NCBI RefSeq assembly: GCF_002797975.1
Contig: NZ_PGET01000001.1
Location: forward strand, 4,762,001 to 4,826,000
Reading direction: 5' to 3'
DNA length: 64,000 nucleotides
From: [Clostridium] celerecrescens 18A
GTDB taxonomy: Bacteria > Bacillota > Clostridia > Lachnospirales > Lachnospiraceae
Within the stretch, counting starts at the first letter, position 1. Each line of letters starts with the position of its first letter. The notes under the pieces are model-generated. The model did no database searches. It was not told the origin of the DNA and was given only the letters and a program-made list of their open reading frames with translations. The position numbers and the translations under genes are program-made. This document shows, in pieces, positions 1 to 8,182 of the stretch.

Positions 1-1
1 C

Positions 2-1138
2 AGCCTGATGGACGCTTCCAGCGGATTTGATACGGTTCTGTACCGTATGCCTCTTGGGGTATTTGCCGGTATCATCCCATTTAATTTCCCTGCAATGATA
101 CCGATGGGCTGGATGACCCCTATGTGTATCGCCTGCGGCAACACCATCGTACTGAAAGCCGCTTCCTTTACCCCTCAGTCCTGTATGCGTATAGCAGAAC
201 TGTATAAAGAAGCAGGACTACCGGACGGCGTTATTAATATTGTCACTTGCTCCAGAAACGAAGCAGAGATTCTTCTCACTCATCCCGACATCAAAGGGAT
301 CAGCTTTGTAGGTTCTACATCCGTAGGTATGCATATCTATTCGACTGCTGCAGCTACGGGCAAGAGAGTTCAGGCTCTCTGCGAAGCAAAGAACCATGCC
401 TTGGTTTTAAATGATGCTCCGGTCAAGAGGGTAGCGGCTGGAATCATTAATTCCTCATTCGGTTGTGCAGGAGAAAGATGTATGGCTCTCCCTGTTGTGG
501 TAGCGCAGGAGGGAATTGCTGATGCCCTTGTGGCGGAAATAATCGCTCAGGCCAAGACTCTAAAAGTAGGTCCGGCGTATGATAAGAGTACAAAACTCGG
601 CCCGGTGGTAAATCAGGCTCATAAAGATTCCATCTTGAAGTGGATTGAAACAGGAATAGAAGAAGGCGCAGAGCTTGTACTGGATGGACGGGACATTGTA
701 GTCGAAGGCTATGAAAATGGCTTTTACATAGGGCCGACCATATTCGACCATGTGGCTCCAGGCATGAGTATAGGGGAAAAAGAAATCTTCGGACCGGTGC
801 TGTGCATCAAGAGGGTGAAGACTTTTGAAGAGGGATTAGAGATCATGAATGCCAATCCATATGCAAATGGTTCTGTTATCTTTACGCAGAATGGTCACTA
901 TGCCAGAGAGTTTGCAAGACACACCGACGGTGGTATGATCGGCATCAATGTGGGAATTCCTGTTCCGGTAGGAATGTTTCCTTTCAACGGCAAAAAGCTG
1001 TCATTCATCGGAGATCTGCACTGCTTAGGCAAGGATGGATTCCGCTTCTTCACAGAAAATAAAGTTGTTACCAGCAGGTGGTTCGACGAAGAAACCGGAG
1101 AATCCACAAACGTAAATACCTGGGATGGTACAATCTAA
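2..1138 (+). CDS. iolA: Methylmalonate-semialdehyde / malonate-semialdehyde dehydrogenase, 5' end outside window
   Basis: This is a CoA-acylating aldehyde dehydrogenase that makes acetyl-CoA from malonate semialdehyde at the end of inositol breakdown. About 379 codons are visible and the reading frame is open to the left edge, so roughly the first 110 residues of a protein of about 485 are missing. The nucleophile Cys lies in the AGERCMA motif (about residue 158 counted from the ATG at 8). The IIPFNFP segment and the QALCEAKNHALVL segment place it in the MmsA/IolA subgroup rather than among general aldehyde dehydrogenases; many relatives I recall have Gly-Ala before that Lys where this one has Glu-Ala. 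It is the first visible gene of an iol operon and is followed by a hairpin terminator before iolC. Confidence 0.93.
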   Translation, partial: SLMDASSGFDTVLYRMPLGVFAGIIPFNFPAMIPMGWMTPMCIACGNTIVLKAASFTPQSCMRIAELYKEAGLPDGVINIVTCSRNEAEILLTHPDIKGISFVGSTSVGMHIYSTAAATGKRVQALCEAKNHALVLNDAPVKRVAAGIINSSFGCAGERCMALPVVVAQEGIADALVAEIIAQAKTLKVGPAYDKSTKLGPVVNQAHKDSILKWIETGIEEGAELVLDGRDIVVEGYENGFYIGPTIFDHVAPGMSIGEKEIFGPVLCIKRVKTFEEGLEIMNANPYANGSVIFTQNGHYAREFARHTDGGMIGINVGIPVPVGMFPFNGKKLSFIGDLHCLGKDGFRFFTENKVVTSRWFDEETGESTNVNTWDGTI

Positions 1139-1169
1139 AAAATGCCGGCCAATGATAGATAAAAACGCC

Positions 1170-1207
1170 CTGCAAGGCGGATTAAGACCTTGCAGTGTGT
1201 TTTTTCG
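1170..1207 (+). terminator. Hairpin terminator or attenuator between iolA and iolC
   Basis: An 8-bp perfect stem (CTGCAAGG at 1170-1177 with CCTTGCAG at 1188-1195, 10-nt loop) is followed by TGTGTTTTTT. It sits inside an otherwise co-directional operon, so it may only partly stop transcription and set iolA above the downstream genes. Confidence 0.7.
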
Positions 1208-1258
1208 TTCCATGAAATGGCTGCTGATCATGCAAAACGGGATGGGAGAGATGTAACG

Positions 1259-2293
1259 ATGGAATATGTAAGATTTGATGAAACCAGAGAAATGGACTTA
1301 ATTCTTCTTGGAAGGGTAGCAATTGATTTTAATCCGGCTTACAATGAGTATGTGAAAGAAGAATTCAAGCCATTAAAGAAAGTGCACATGTTTGAAAAGT
1401 TCGTGGGCGGTTCTCCGGCTAACATCGCCGTAGGTGTGACCAGACATGGCATGAAAGCAGGATTTATCGGGAAAGTTTCAGATGACCAGTTCGGTGAATT
1501 TGTAGTGGATTATTTTAACGAACAGGGGATCGATACCTCTCATATTACAAAATGCAAAAATGGTGAAAAGCTGGGACTGACTTTTACAGAAATGCTCTCT
1601 TCCAGTGAAAGTAATATCCTGATGTACCGGAACTGCATTGCTGACTTACAGCTGGACGTAGAAGATATAGATGAAACGTATATTAAAAAGGCAAAAGCAA
1701 TTTTGATATCAGGTACGGCGCTTGCACAAAGCCCGTCAAGAGAAGCAGCCCTTAAGGCAGTCATGCTGGCGAAGAGAAACGATGTCAGAATTATCTTTGA
1801 TATCGATTACAGAGCCTATAACTGGAAAAATGCAGATGAGATATCCATATACTACTCTGCAGTTGCCAAAGAAGCTGACATTATTATGGGCTCAAGAGAA
1901 GAATTTGACTTAACGGAGAAACTGATAAAACCAGGCATGACAGACAAAGAAAGTGCAGCTCTATGGCAGGGTTATCGTGCAAGGATCGTGGTCATCAAGC
2001 ATGGAATGAAAGGGTCTACGGCTTATACTTATGACGGACAGTCATTTTCCATCAAACCGTTCCCGGTGGAAGCCAGAAAGGGATTTGGCGGCGGAGACGG
2101 ATACGGTTCAGGGTTCCTTTATGGACTGTATCAGGGCTGGGACATCATAGACTGCCTGGAATTTGGCTCTGCAGAGGCCTCCATGATGGTAAAGAGCAAT
2201 AACTGCTCGGATTCTCTGCCGACTCCGGAGGAGGTACATGCATTTATTAAAGAAGAAAAGGAAAAGTTTGGTGAAATGATTGCCCGTGTATAA
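1259..2293 (+). CDS. iolC: 5-dehydro-2-deoxygluconokinase (PfkB family)
   Basis: This kinase phosphorylates 5-dehydro-2-deoxy-D-gluconate in the inositol pathway. The protein has about 344 residues. The N-terminal PfkB signature GGSPANIAVG lies near residue 50, and the C-terminal signature GFGGGDGYGSGF near residue 280 carries the GxGD catalytic Asp. I chose the ATG at 1259 because GGGAGAG stands just upstream; an open frame from 1190 would run through the terminator hairpin and lacks a ribosome site. The next gene, iolD, starts 21 bases after the stop. The C-terminal aldolase-like domain found in some proteobacterial IolC fusions is absent. Confidence 0.93.
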   Translation: MEYVRFDETREMDLILLGRVAIDFNPAYNEYVKEEFKPLKKVHMFEKFVGGSPANIAVGVTRHGMKAGFIGKVSDDQFGEFVVDYFNEQGIDTSHITKCKNGEKLGLTFTEMLSSSESNILMYRNCIADLQLDVEDIDETYIKKAKAILISGTALAQSPSREAALKAVMLAKRNDVRIIFDIDYRAYNWKNADEISIYYSAVAKEADIIMGSREEFDLTEKLIKPGMTDKESAALWQGYRARIVVIKHGMKGSTAYTYDGQSFSIKPFPVEARKGFGGGDGYGSGFLYGLYQGWDIIDCLEFGSAEASMMVKSNNCSDSLPTPEEVHAFIKEEKEKFGEMIARV

Positions 2294-2314
2294 AAATGTA
2301 AAGGAGAGCGGAAC

Positions 2315-4246
2315 ATGTCAAAAACAATCAGAATGACAACAGCACAGGCACTTGTGAAGTTCCTGGATAACCAGTATGTTTCTGTTGATGGAGTGGAAAC
2401 AAAGTTCGTTGAAGGTGTTTTTACTATTTTCGGTCATGGAATCGCAGTTGGCTTAGGAGAGGCTCTGGATGCGGACCCTGGACAGCTTAAGGTTCTTCAG
2501 GGAAGAAATGAGCAGGGGATGTGCCATACGGCCATTGCCTTTTCAAAGCAGAGCAACCGGAAGAAAATCATTCCGTGCGCCTCATCCGTGGGACCGGGTG
2601 CTGCCAATATGGTAACCGCCTGCGCAACCGCAACGGTAAATAACATTCCTCTGCTGGTATTTCCAGCCGATACCTTTGCCTCCAGACAGCCTGATCCGGT
2701 ATTGCAGCAGCTGGAACAAAGCAGCAGCCTTGCGACCACAACCAATGATGCGTTCAAACCAGTATGCAAATACTGGGACAGAATCACTAGACCGGAGATG
2801 ATCATGAGCGCTTTGATCAATGCCATGCGTGTGCTGACAGATCCGGCAGAAACCGGGGCATGCTGCATTTCCATTTGTCAGGATGTGGAAGGAGAATCCT
2901 ATGATTATCCGGATTACTTTTTTAAGAAACGGGTACACAGGATCACCAGACCTCTTGCGGTAGAAGAGGAACTGGATGAGATTGCAGACATCCTTGCAGA
3001 AGCAAAGAAGCCGTTTGTAATCGTAGGTGGAGGAGTCCGCTACTCCGGGGCGGGAGAAACCGTAGAAAAGTTCTGTGAAGAATTTAACATACCTTTTGGA
3101 GAAACCCAGGGAGGGAAGAGTGCCTGCAAATCAAGCCATCCTTACTGTCTTGGCGGAATCGGAGTTACCGGTACCTATGCTTCCAATGTGATTGCAAAGG
3201 ATGCGGATGTGGTGATCGCCATCGGAAGCAGGCTAAGTGATTTTACAACAAGCTCAAAGTGGCTGTTTAAAAGGGAAGATGTCCAGTTTATTACCATCAA
3301 TAACAGCAGATTCCATGCGTACAAAATGGATGCGGTTAAAGCAGTGGGAGATGCGAAGGTAACCGTTCAGGCACTGGCAGAAAAGCTGAGGGAAAAACAG
3401 TATGTATCTCAGTATAAAGACGAGATCACCGATGCAAAAAGAAAATGGGATGAAGAGATGGTGCGTTTGGGCAGCATTGAATACACTGGAGAGGATTTTG
3501 AACCCAACATAAAAGCGCGGGATCCCAGAACCATTCCGGAGTTTGTTAAGTTAACCGATGGAAGGCTCACCCAAACAGCTGCACTTGCAGCAATCAGAAG
3601 AATCATCGATGAAGATGCTACCATCATTACGGCAGGGGGCTCCCTTCCTAGCTGTATGCAGCGCATGTGGACGACTGACAAGCGGGGCGGTTACCATGCG
3701 GAGTACGGGTACTCCTGTATGGGATATGAAGTGGCAGCCACACTGGGAGTTAAATTTGCAGAGCCGGAAACGGAAGTTTACTGTGTTGTAGGCGATGCCA
3801 GCTTCCAGATGCTACATAGTGAAATTATGACCATTATGCAGGAACGGCAGAAGGTCAATATACTGATATTTGATAACTGCGGCTTTGGCTGCATCAATAA
3901 TCTGGAAATGAACCATGGGATCGGAAGTCTTGCCACGGAATTCCGCTATACGGATGGGAAGAAGCCCTCAGGGGATTTAATCCCGGTTGATTATGCCAAA
4001 ATCGGGGAGGGGTATGGTCTGAACGCTTATACCTGCAGAACCACCAAGGAACTGGAAGAGGCTCTGGAAGATGCAAAAAAACAGGAAAGGGCCTGCCTGT
4101 TTGATTTAAAGGTGATCCCCAAAACCATGTCGGATGGTTATGAATCCTGGTGGAACGTAGGAATTGCCACAACCTCGGAAAAGCGCAGCGTGAGAGAGGC
4201 GTGGGATAGGGTCATGGAAGGAAGAAATGAAGCCAGAAAGTATTAA
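2315..4246 (+). CDS. iolD: 3D-(3,5/4)-trihydroxycyclohexane-1,2-dione hydrolase (ThDP enzyme)
   Basis: IolD opens the cyclic ring of trihydroxycyclohexanedione to give 5-deoxyglucuronate. The protein has 643 residues, the normal family length. The cofactor-activating Glu is in GRNEQGM (Glu66). The central domain contains ADVVIAIGSRLSDF. The ThDP/Mg-binding motif begins with VVGDASFQM near residue 490 and ends at the Asn of IFDNCGFG. An AAAGGAGAG ribosome site precedes the ATG. It lies between iolC and iolE in the order expected for Firmicutes inositol operons, which supports IolD over acetolactate synthase. Confidence 0.95.
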   Translation: MSKTIRMTTAQALVKFLDNQYVSVDGVETKFVEGVFTIFGHGIAVGLGEALDADPGQLKVLQGRNEQGMCHTAIAFSKQSNRKKIIPCASSVGPGAANMVTACATATVNNIPLLVFPADTFASRQPDPVLQQLEQSSSLATTTNDAFKPVCKYWDRITRPEMIMSALINAMRVLTDPAETGACCISICQDVEGESYDYPDYFFKKRVHRITRPLAVEEELDEIADILAEAKKPFVIVGGGVRYSGAGETVEKFCEEFNIPFGETQGGKSACKSSHPYCLGGIGVTGTYASNVIAKDADVVIAIGSRLSDFTTSSKWLFKREDVQFITINNSRFHAYKMDAVKAVGDAKVTVQALAEKLREKQYVSQYKDEITDAKRKWDEEMVRLGSIEYTGEDFEPNIKARDPRTIPEFVKLTDGRLTQTAALAAIRRIIDEDATIITAGGSLPSCMQRMWTTDKRGGYHAEYGYSCMGYEVAATLGVKFAEPETEVYCVVGDASFQMLHSEIMTIMQERQKVNILIFDNCGFGCINNLEMNHGIGSLATEFRYTDGKKPSGDLIPVDYAKIGEGYGLNAYTCRTTKELEEALEDAKKQERACLFDLKVIPKTMSDGYESWWNVGIATTSEKRSVREAWDRVMEGRNEARKY

Positions 4247-4300
4247 TCTGCTGCAATGCCGGCGGAATAAAAAATTATATGACAGGGAAGGGATACAAAT

Positions 4301-5200
4301 ATGTTAAACAAGGAGAAAGTAAAGTTAGGAATTGCACCGATTGCATGGACCAATGATGATTTGCCTGATTTAGGGAAAGAAAATACCTTCGAACAGTGTG
4401 TCAGCGAAATGGCTCTGGCAGGCTTTACCGGTTCCGAGGTGGGCAACAAATATCCAAGAGATGTGGAAGTTTTAAAAAAGGCTTTGGATCTTCGGGGCGT
4501 AGAGATCTGCAACGCATGGTTTTCCACCTTTTTAATCAGCAGGCCTTATGAGGAGACGGAAGAAGGATTTGAAAAGCATGTGGCATTTTTGGCGGCAATG
4601 GGAGCCAAGGTTGTAGGCGTTTCTGAGCAGAGCTACAGCACACAGGGAATTTTAGACCAGCCGGTATTTGAAGGAAAGCATGAGATGGATGACAGGGAAT
4701 GGGGGCTGCTTTGCGAAGGCTTAAACCGTCTTGGAAAGCTTTCCAAAGAAAAATACGGGGTGGCTTTAACCTTCCATCATCATATGGGTACCGTTGTTCA
4801 GAGTGCGGCAGAGGTAGAACGCATGATGGCGAACACGGATCCTGAATATGTAAGCCTTTTGTTTGACAGCGGCCATTTTGCTTATTGTGGTGAGGACCCG
4901 GTTGCCATGGTGGAGAAATATGTGGGACGCATCAAACACGTACATTTAAAGGATATCCGTCCTGAGATTGTAAAAAAGGTAAGAGAGGAAAACATGAGTT
5001 TCCTGGCAGGGGTAAGGGCAGGAGCATTCACCATTCCAGGAGACGGCTGCGTGAATTTTGATCCCATTTTCAAGGTGCTGGAAGATGCTTCCTATGAGGG
5101 TTACATGGTAGTGGAAGCAGAGCAGGATCCTGCAAAGGCAAATCCTCTGGAATATGCTATTCGCGCAAGAAAATTTATTTCTGAAAAAACCGGTCTTTAA
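4301..5200 (+). CDS. iolE: Inosose (2-keto-myo-inositol) dehydratase
   Basis: IolE removes water from scyllo-inosose to give the IolD substrate. It is a TIM-barrel protein of the AP-endonuclease 2/xylose-isomerase-like fold with 299 residues, the usual length. Metal-ligand segments are visible in order: [10 protein letters not shown] near residue 157, [10 protein letters not shown] near 188, HVHLKDI near 210, and VVEAEQDP near 272. The 54-base gap after iolD contains GACAGGGAAGGG upstream of the ATG. iolG follows 29 bases downstream. Confidence 0.94.
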   Translation: MLNKEKVKLGIAPIAWTNDDLPDLGKENTFEQCVSEMALAGFTGSEVGNKYPRDVEVLKKALDLRGVEICNAWFSTFLISRPYEETEEGFEKHVAFLAAMGAKVVGVSEQSYSTQGILDQPVFEGKHEMDDREWGLLCEGLNRLGKLSKEKYGVALTFHHHMGTVVQSAAEVERMMANTDPEYVSLLFDSGHFAYCGEDPVAMVEKYVGRIKHVHLKDIRPEIVKKVREENMSFLAGVRAGAFTIPGDGCVNFDPIFKVLEDASYEGYMVVEAEQDPAKANPLEYAIRARKFISEKTGL

Positions 5201-5229
5201 GAATAAGAAAAAAGAAGGAGAAGAAAATT

Positions 5230-6243
5230 ATGGTAACTGTAGGAATTATCGGAGCAGGAAGAATCGGAAAGGTACATACAACCAGCATCTGTAATCTTGT
5301 AAAGAACGGAAAGATCAAGACCATAGCCGATCCATTCATGAATGAGGAAACAGACAAATGGGCAAAAAGCATGGGAGTTCCTAATACCACCAAGGATTAC
5401 AAGGAGATTTTAGCAGATCCGGAGATCGACGCCGTGTTGATCTGCTCTTCTACCAACACCCATTCTCCTATTTCTGTTGAGGCCATTAAAGCAGGAAAGC
5501 ATGTATTCTGCGAAAAACCCATTGACCACGACATTGATAAGATCAAGGAAGTGATTGAAGCCTTAAAGGGCAGTAAGATAAAATATCAGGTAGGCTTTAA
5601 CCGCCGTTTTGACCACAACTTTGAGGCAGTTAGAAATGCGGTTGCAGCCGGAAAGATCGGAGAGCCTCACATCATCAAAGTGACATCCAGGGATCCAGAG
5701 CCGCCCAGCGCAGAGTATGCGGCAGTATCCGGCGGCATGTTCTTAGACATGACCATTCATGATTTTGATATGGTACGTTATTTGGCAGGCTGTGATGCGG
5801 AGGAGATTTACGTTCAGTCCGCAGTGCTTGTAGACCCGGCCATCGGGGAAGCTGGGGATGTGGATACCGCAGTCATTACCTTAAAGATGGAGAACGGAAG
5901 CCTGGCAGTAATTGATAATTCCAGAAAAGCCGCTTACGGCTATGACCAGAGAGCAGAGGTATTCGGCTCCAAGGGAATGGTGGCAACCTCCAATGATACT
6001 GAATCCAGTGCAGTATTAAGCACTGCCGACGGCGTTACCGGAGAAAAACCCCTTTACTTCTTCTTAGAGCGCTATATGCAGTCCTTTGCAAAGGAAGTGA
6101 ACTGCTTTATAGAAGCCATTGAGAATGATACCGATACTCCTCTTGGCGTTGAGGATGGGTTAAAACCTGTATTAATGGGCATTGCTGCCAAAAAGTCCGT
6201 ACAGGAGCACAGACCCATAAAAATTTCAGAAATCATGATGTAA
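5230..6243 (+). CDS. iolG: myo-Inositol 2-dehydrogenase (Gfo/Idh/MocA family)
   Basis: This NAD-dependent enzyme oxidises myo-inositol to 2-keto-myo-inositol, the first step of the pathway. The protein has 337 residues. The Rossmann motif GIIGAGRIGKVH occupies residues 5-16; the family motif FCEKPI, with the catalytic Lys, is near residue 97; the substrate-side segment DMTIHDFDMVRYL is near 173-185 and contains the catalytic His/Asp region. AAGAAGGAGAAG precedes the ATG. The stop codon overlaps the first bases of a 52-bp repeated element. The family is broad, but the iol context makes inositol the likely substrate. Confidence 0.92.
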   Translation: MVTVGIIGAGRIGKVHTTSICNLVKNGKIKTIADPFMNEETDKWAKSMGVPNTTKDYKEILADPEIDAVLICSSTNTHSPISVEAIKAGKHVFCEKPIDHDIDKIKEVIEALKGSKIKYQVGFNRRFDHNFEAVRNAVAAGKIGEPHIIKVTSRDPEPPSAEYAAVSGGMFLDMTIHDFDMVRYLAGCDAEEIYVQSAVLVDPAIGEAGDVDTAVITLKMENGSLAVIDNSRKAAYGYDQRAEVFGSKGMVATSNDTESSAVLSTADGVTGEKPLYFFLERYMQSFAKEVNCFIEAIENDTDTPLGVEDGLKPVLMGIAAKKSVQEHRPIKISEIMM

Positions 6244-6373
6244 TGAGCGCAAGAGAGCGAAGATGAGCTTGCTCATCGGCGCGAAGGTTGAATGCCGCCC
6301 AGGAACCGAAGGTTCCTAGGATAATGAGCGCAAGAGAGCGAAGATGAGCTTGCTCATCGGCGCGAAGGTTGAA
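6241..6373. repeat. Duplicated 52-bp palindromic intergenic element
   Basis: Two identical 52-bp copies lie at 6241-6292 and 6322-6373 with an 81-bp period. Each copy contains the perfect palindrome GATGAGCTTGCTCATC. The 29-bp spacer holds the hairpin AGGAACC-GAA-GGTTCCT at 6301-6317. The element fills the iolG-iolB gap: copy 1 begins on the iolG stop codon and copy 2 runs into the iolB ribosome site. It resembles a REP-type element, but I do not recognise a named family. Confidence 0.85.
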
Positions 6374-6383
6374 AGGAGCTGTC

Positions 6384-7160
6384 ATGAGCGAATTATTCAG
6401 TTACCCGGAATTTGATCCCAAGGGAGTAAAGCTCCTCACCAAAGCAGGGGATAGGGAAAATGATATGTTAATGGACATAGCCGTTTATGAGATGAAGGCA
6501 GGAGAAGAGCGGTCTTTCTCCAGTCAGTCAGATGAGATGGCGGTCCTTCTCCTTACCGGGGAAATCCTGTTTTCCTGGGAAGACAGGAAAGAGTGGGGAA
6601 AACGGAGCAGCCTGACGGAAGAAGGGCCCTATTGTCTTCACGTTTCAAAGGGCGTAATGGTAAGCGTGGCGGCAAAAGAAGACAGTCAGGTTCTGGTTCA
6701 GTGTACCGGAAATGACCGGGAGTTTGACAGTGTATTCTATAAGCCGGAGAACTGTACCAATGATATTTTTGGGGAAGGTCTTTTGGATGATAAGATGAAA
6801 CGGACTGTCCGCACCATCTTCGATTACAACAATGCCCCCTATTCCAATATGGTTAACGGGGAAGTGATCAATCATCAGGGAGGCTGGTCCAGCTACACCC
6901 CTCATGAACATCCTCAGCCTGAGGTTTACTATTACCGGTTTGAACGGCCGGAAGGTTTCGGCGCCTGCTTTATCGGAGAGGATGTCTTTAAAATCAAGGA
7001 TGGAAGCTGTGCTGCCATACCCGGCGGCAGGACCCATCCCCAGGTAACTGCCCCTGGGTTTCCTATGTACTATTGTTGGATGATCCGGCACCTTCCGGAT
7101 AACCCATGGACAACACGGGTAGATGATCCCAGATACAACTGGATCAAAGAATTAAAATAA
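6384..7160 (+). CDS. iolB: 5-deoxy-glucuronate isomerase
   Basis: IolB isomerises 5-deoxy-glucuronate to 5-dehydro-2-deoxygluconate, the substrate of IolC. The protein has 258 residues and a double cupin shape. The metal-binding cupin motif HEHPQPEVYYY is near residues 174-184, and the later His of GGRTHPQV is near 217. I chose the ATG at 6384 because AAAGGAG stands 6-7 bases upstream; a TTG at 6369 in the same frame lies inside the repeat. It is the last gene of the visible iol operon and is followed by a long terminator. Confidence 0.93.
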   Translation: MSELFSYPEFDPKGVKLLTKAGDRENDMLMDIAVYEMKAGEERSFSSQSDEMAVLLLTGEILFSWEDRKEWGKRSSLTEEGPYCLHVSKGVMVSVAAKEDSQVLVQCTGNDREFDSVFYKPENCTNDIFGEGLLDDKMKRTVRTIFDYNNAPYSNMVNGEVINHQGGWSSYTPHEHPQPEVYYYRFERPEGFGACFIGEDVFKIKDGSCAAIPGGRTHPQVTAPGFPMYYCWMIRHLPDNPWTTRVDDPRYNWIKELK

Positions 7161-7173
7161 ATTGATCGGCTAG

Positions 7174-7219
7174 AAAGCGTGGTGTTTTATTCCGGATAAA
7201 ATACCGCGCTTTTGTCGTT
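7174..7219 (+). terminator. Terminator of the iol operon
   Basis: A 17-bp stem with two G-U wobbles (7174-7190 with 7196-7212, TCCGG loop) ends in TTTTGTCGTTT. It separates the iol operon from mgtC. Confidence 0.85.
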
Positions 7220-7335
7220 TCCTGTAGATCGGGACAAACAGATTCCCAGCAGGACTTTTTGCAAACATGATATACTCTGGCAGCATACTTTATAAGATAT
7301 TGATGGATAATTGATATCAGAAAAGAGGAGTAATC

Positions 7336-8028
7336 ATGAGCCAGGTTTGGAAAGTGCTGGGAAACCTTGTGGAAAGGTATGACCTTATCTACCAGACGGG
7401 TTTGTTTTTTAGAATTGTTGTAGCAGGGTTTTTAGGATATTTAATCGGATATGAGAGAACGAATCGATACAAAGGAGCAGGGATGAGAACCCATGCCATT
7501 GTGGCCATGGGAGCCGCTTTAATGATGGTGGTTTCCAAGTACGGGTTCCGGGATGTCCCCAACTTTGATGCTTCCAGGATCGCCTCCCAGATCGTATCAG
7601 GAGTCGGTTTTCTTGGAGCAGGCGTCATCTTTGTCAAGAATCATTCCGTCAGTGGTTTAACCACTGCGGCAGGCATCTGGGCAACTGCTGGAGTGGGGAT
7701 GGCAATCGGTGCAGGAGACTACTTTATGGGATGCGGAGCAGGCCTTTTTCTTATTTTTACCCAGATCCTCCTTCATGATGTCCCTTTTTTGTCCAGGGAG
7801 CCATTCCAAGGTGTCTTAAAAATAACTACGAACCAATACGACATCGTTATGATAGAGCTGCTTCATTATCTAAATGAAGAAAAAATCAAGGTTTTAAACA
7901 TTAAAGTGAGTAAATCTAAGGATTATACCAAGGTGGAGCTTGACCTCCTTTATCCTGCAGGATATGGGAAAAATGACCTGATCATCAAATGGTCAAAAGA
8001 TAAGAGGATCAATTCTATCAGTGGGTAA
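7336..8028 (+). CDS. MgtC/SapB family membrane protein
   Basis: This inner-membrane protein has 230 residues. Four or five hydrophobic segments occupy residues 20-150, with the MgtC family motifs LIGYERT and GAGMRTH, VSGVGFLGAG and GLTTAAGIW. A soluble C-terminal domain of about 80 residues follows, as in the longer MgtC proteins. MgtC proteins are linked to growth in low magnesium and, in pathogens, to inhibition of the F-ATPase; they are not proven transporters. The start has AAAGAGGAG upstream. It is monocistronic: a terminator stands before it and a separate promoter lies between it and the next gene. Confidence 0.85.
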   Translation: MSQVWKVLGNLVERYDLIYQTGLFFRIVVAGFLGYLIGYERTNRYKGAGMRTHAIVAMGAALMMVVSKYGFRDVPNFDASRIASQIVSGVGFLGAGVIFVKNHSVSGLTTAAGIWATAGVGMAIGAGDYFMGCGAGLFLIFTQILLHDVPFLSREPFQGVLKITTNQYDIVMIELLHYLNEEKIKVLNIKVSKSKDYTKVELDLLYPAGYGKNDLIIKWSKDKRINSISG

Positions 8029-8084
8029 TTAAATTTTAATCACCTTAAAGCATATAGAAAAAGTAGGAAATAATTTAAAAACAG

Positions 8085-8114
8085 TTGCAAAAGTTCCGGA
8101 AATATGTTTATAAT
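8085..8114 (+). promoter_or_regulatory. Sigma-A promoter of the oligopeptide transporter operon
   Basis: TTGCAA (8085-8090), an 18-bp spacer and TATAAT (8109-8114) lie about 70 bases before the SBP start codon. Confidence 0.6.
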
Positions 8115-8182
8115 GAATCTGACTTTTCCGACTGATAATCAGGTATCAGGTATAATTATTGGAAAACTGAAAGGAGAAATGT

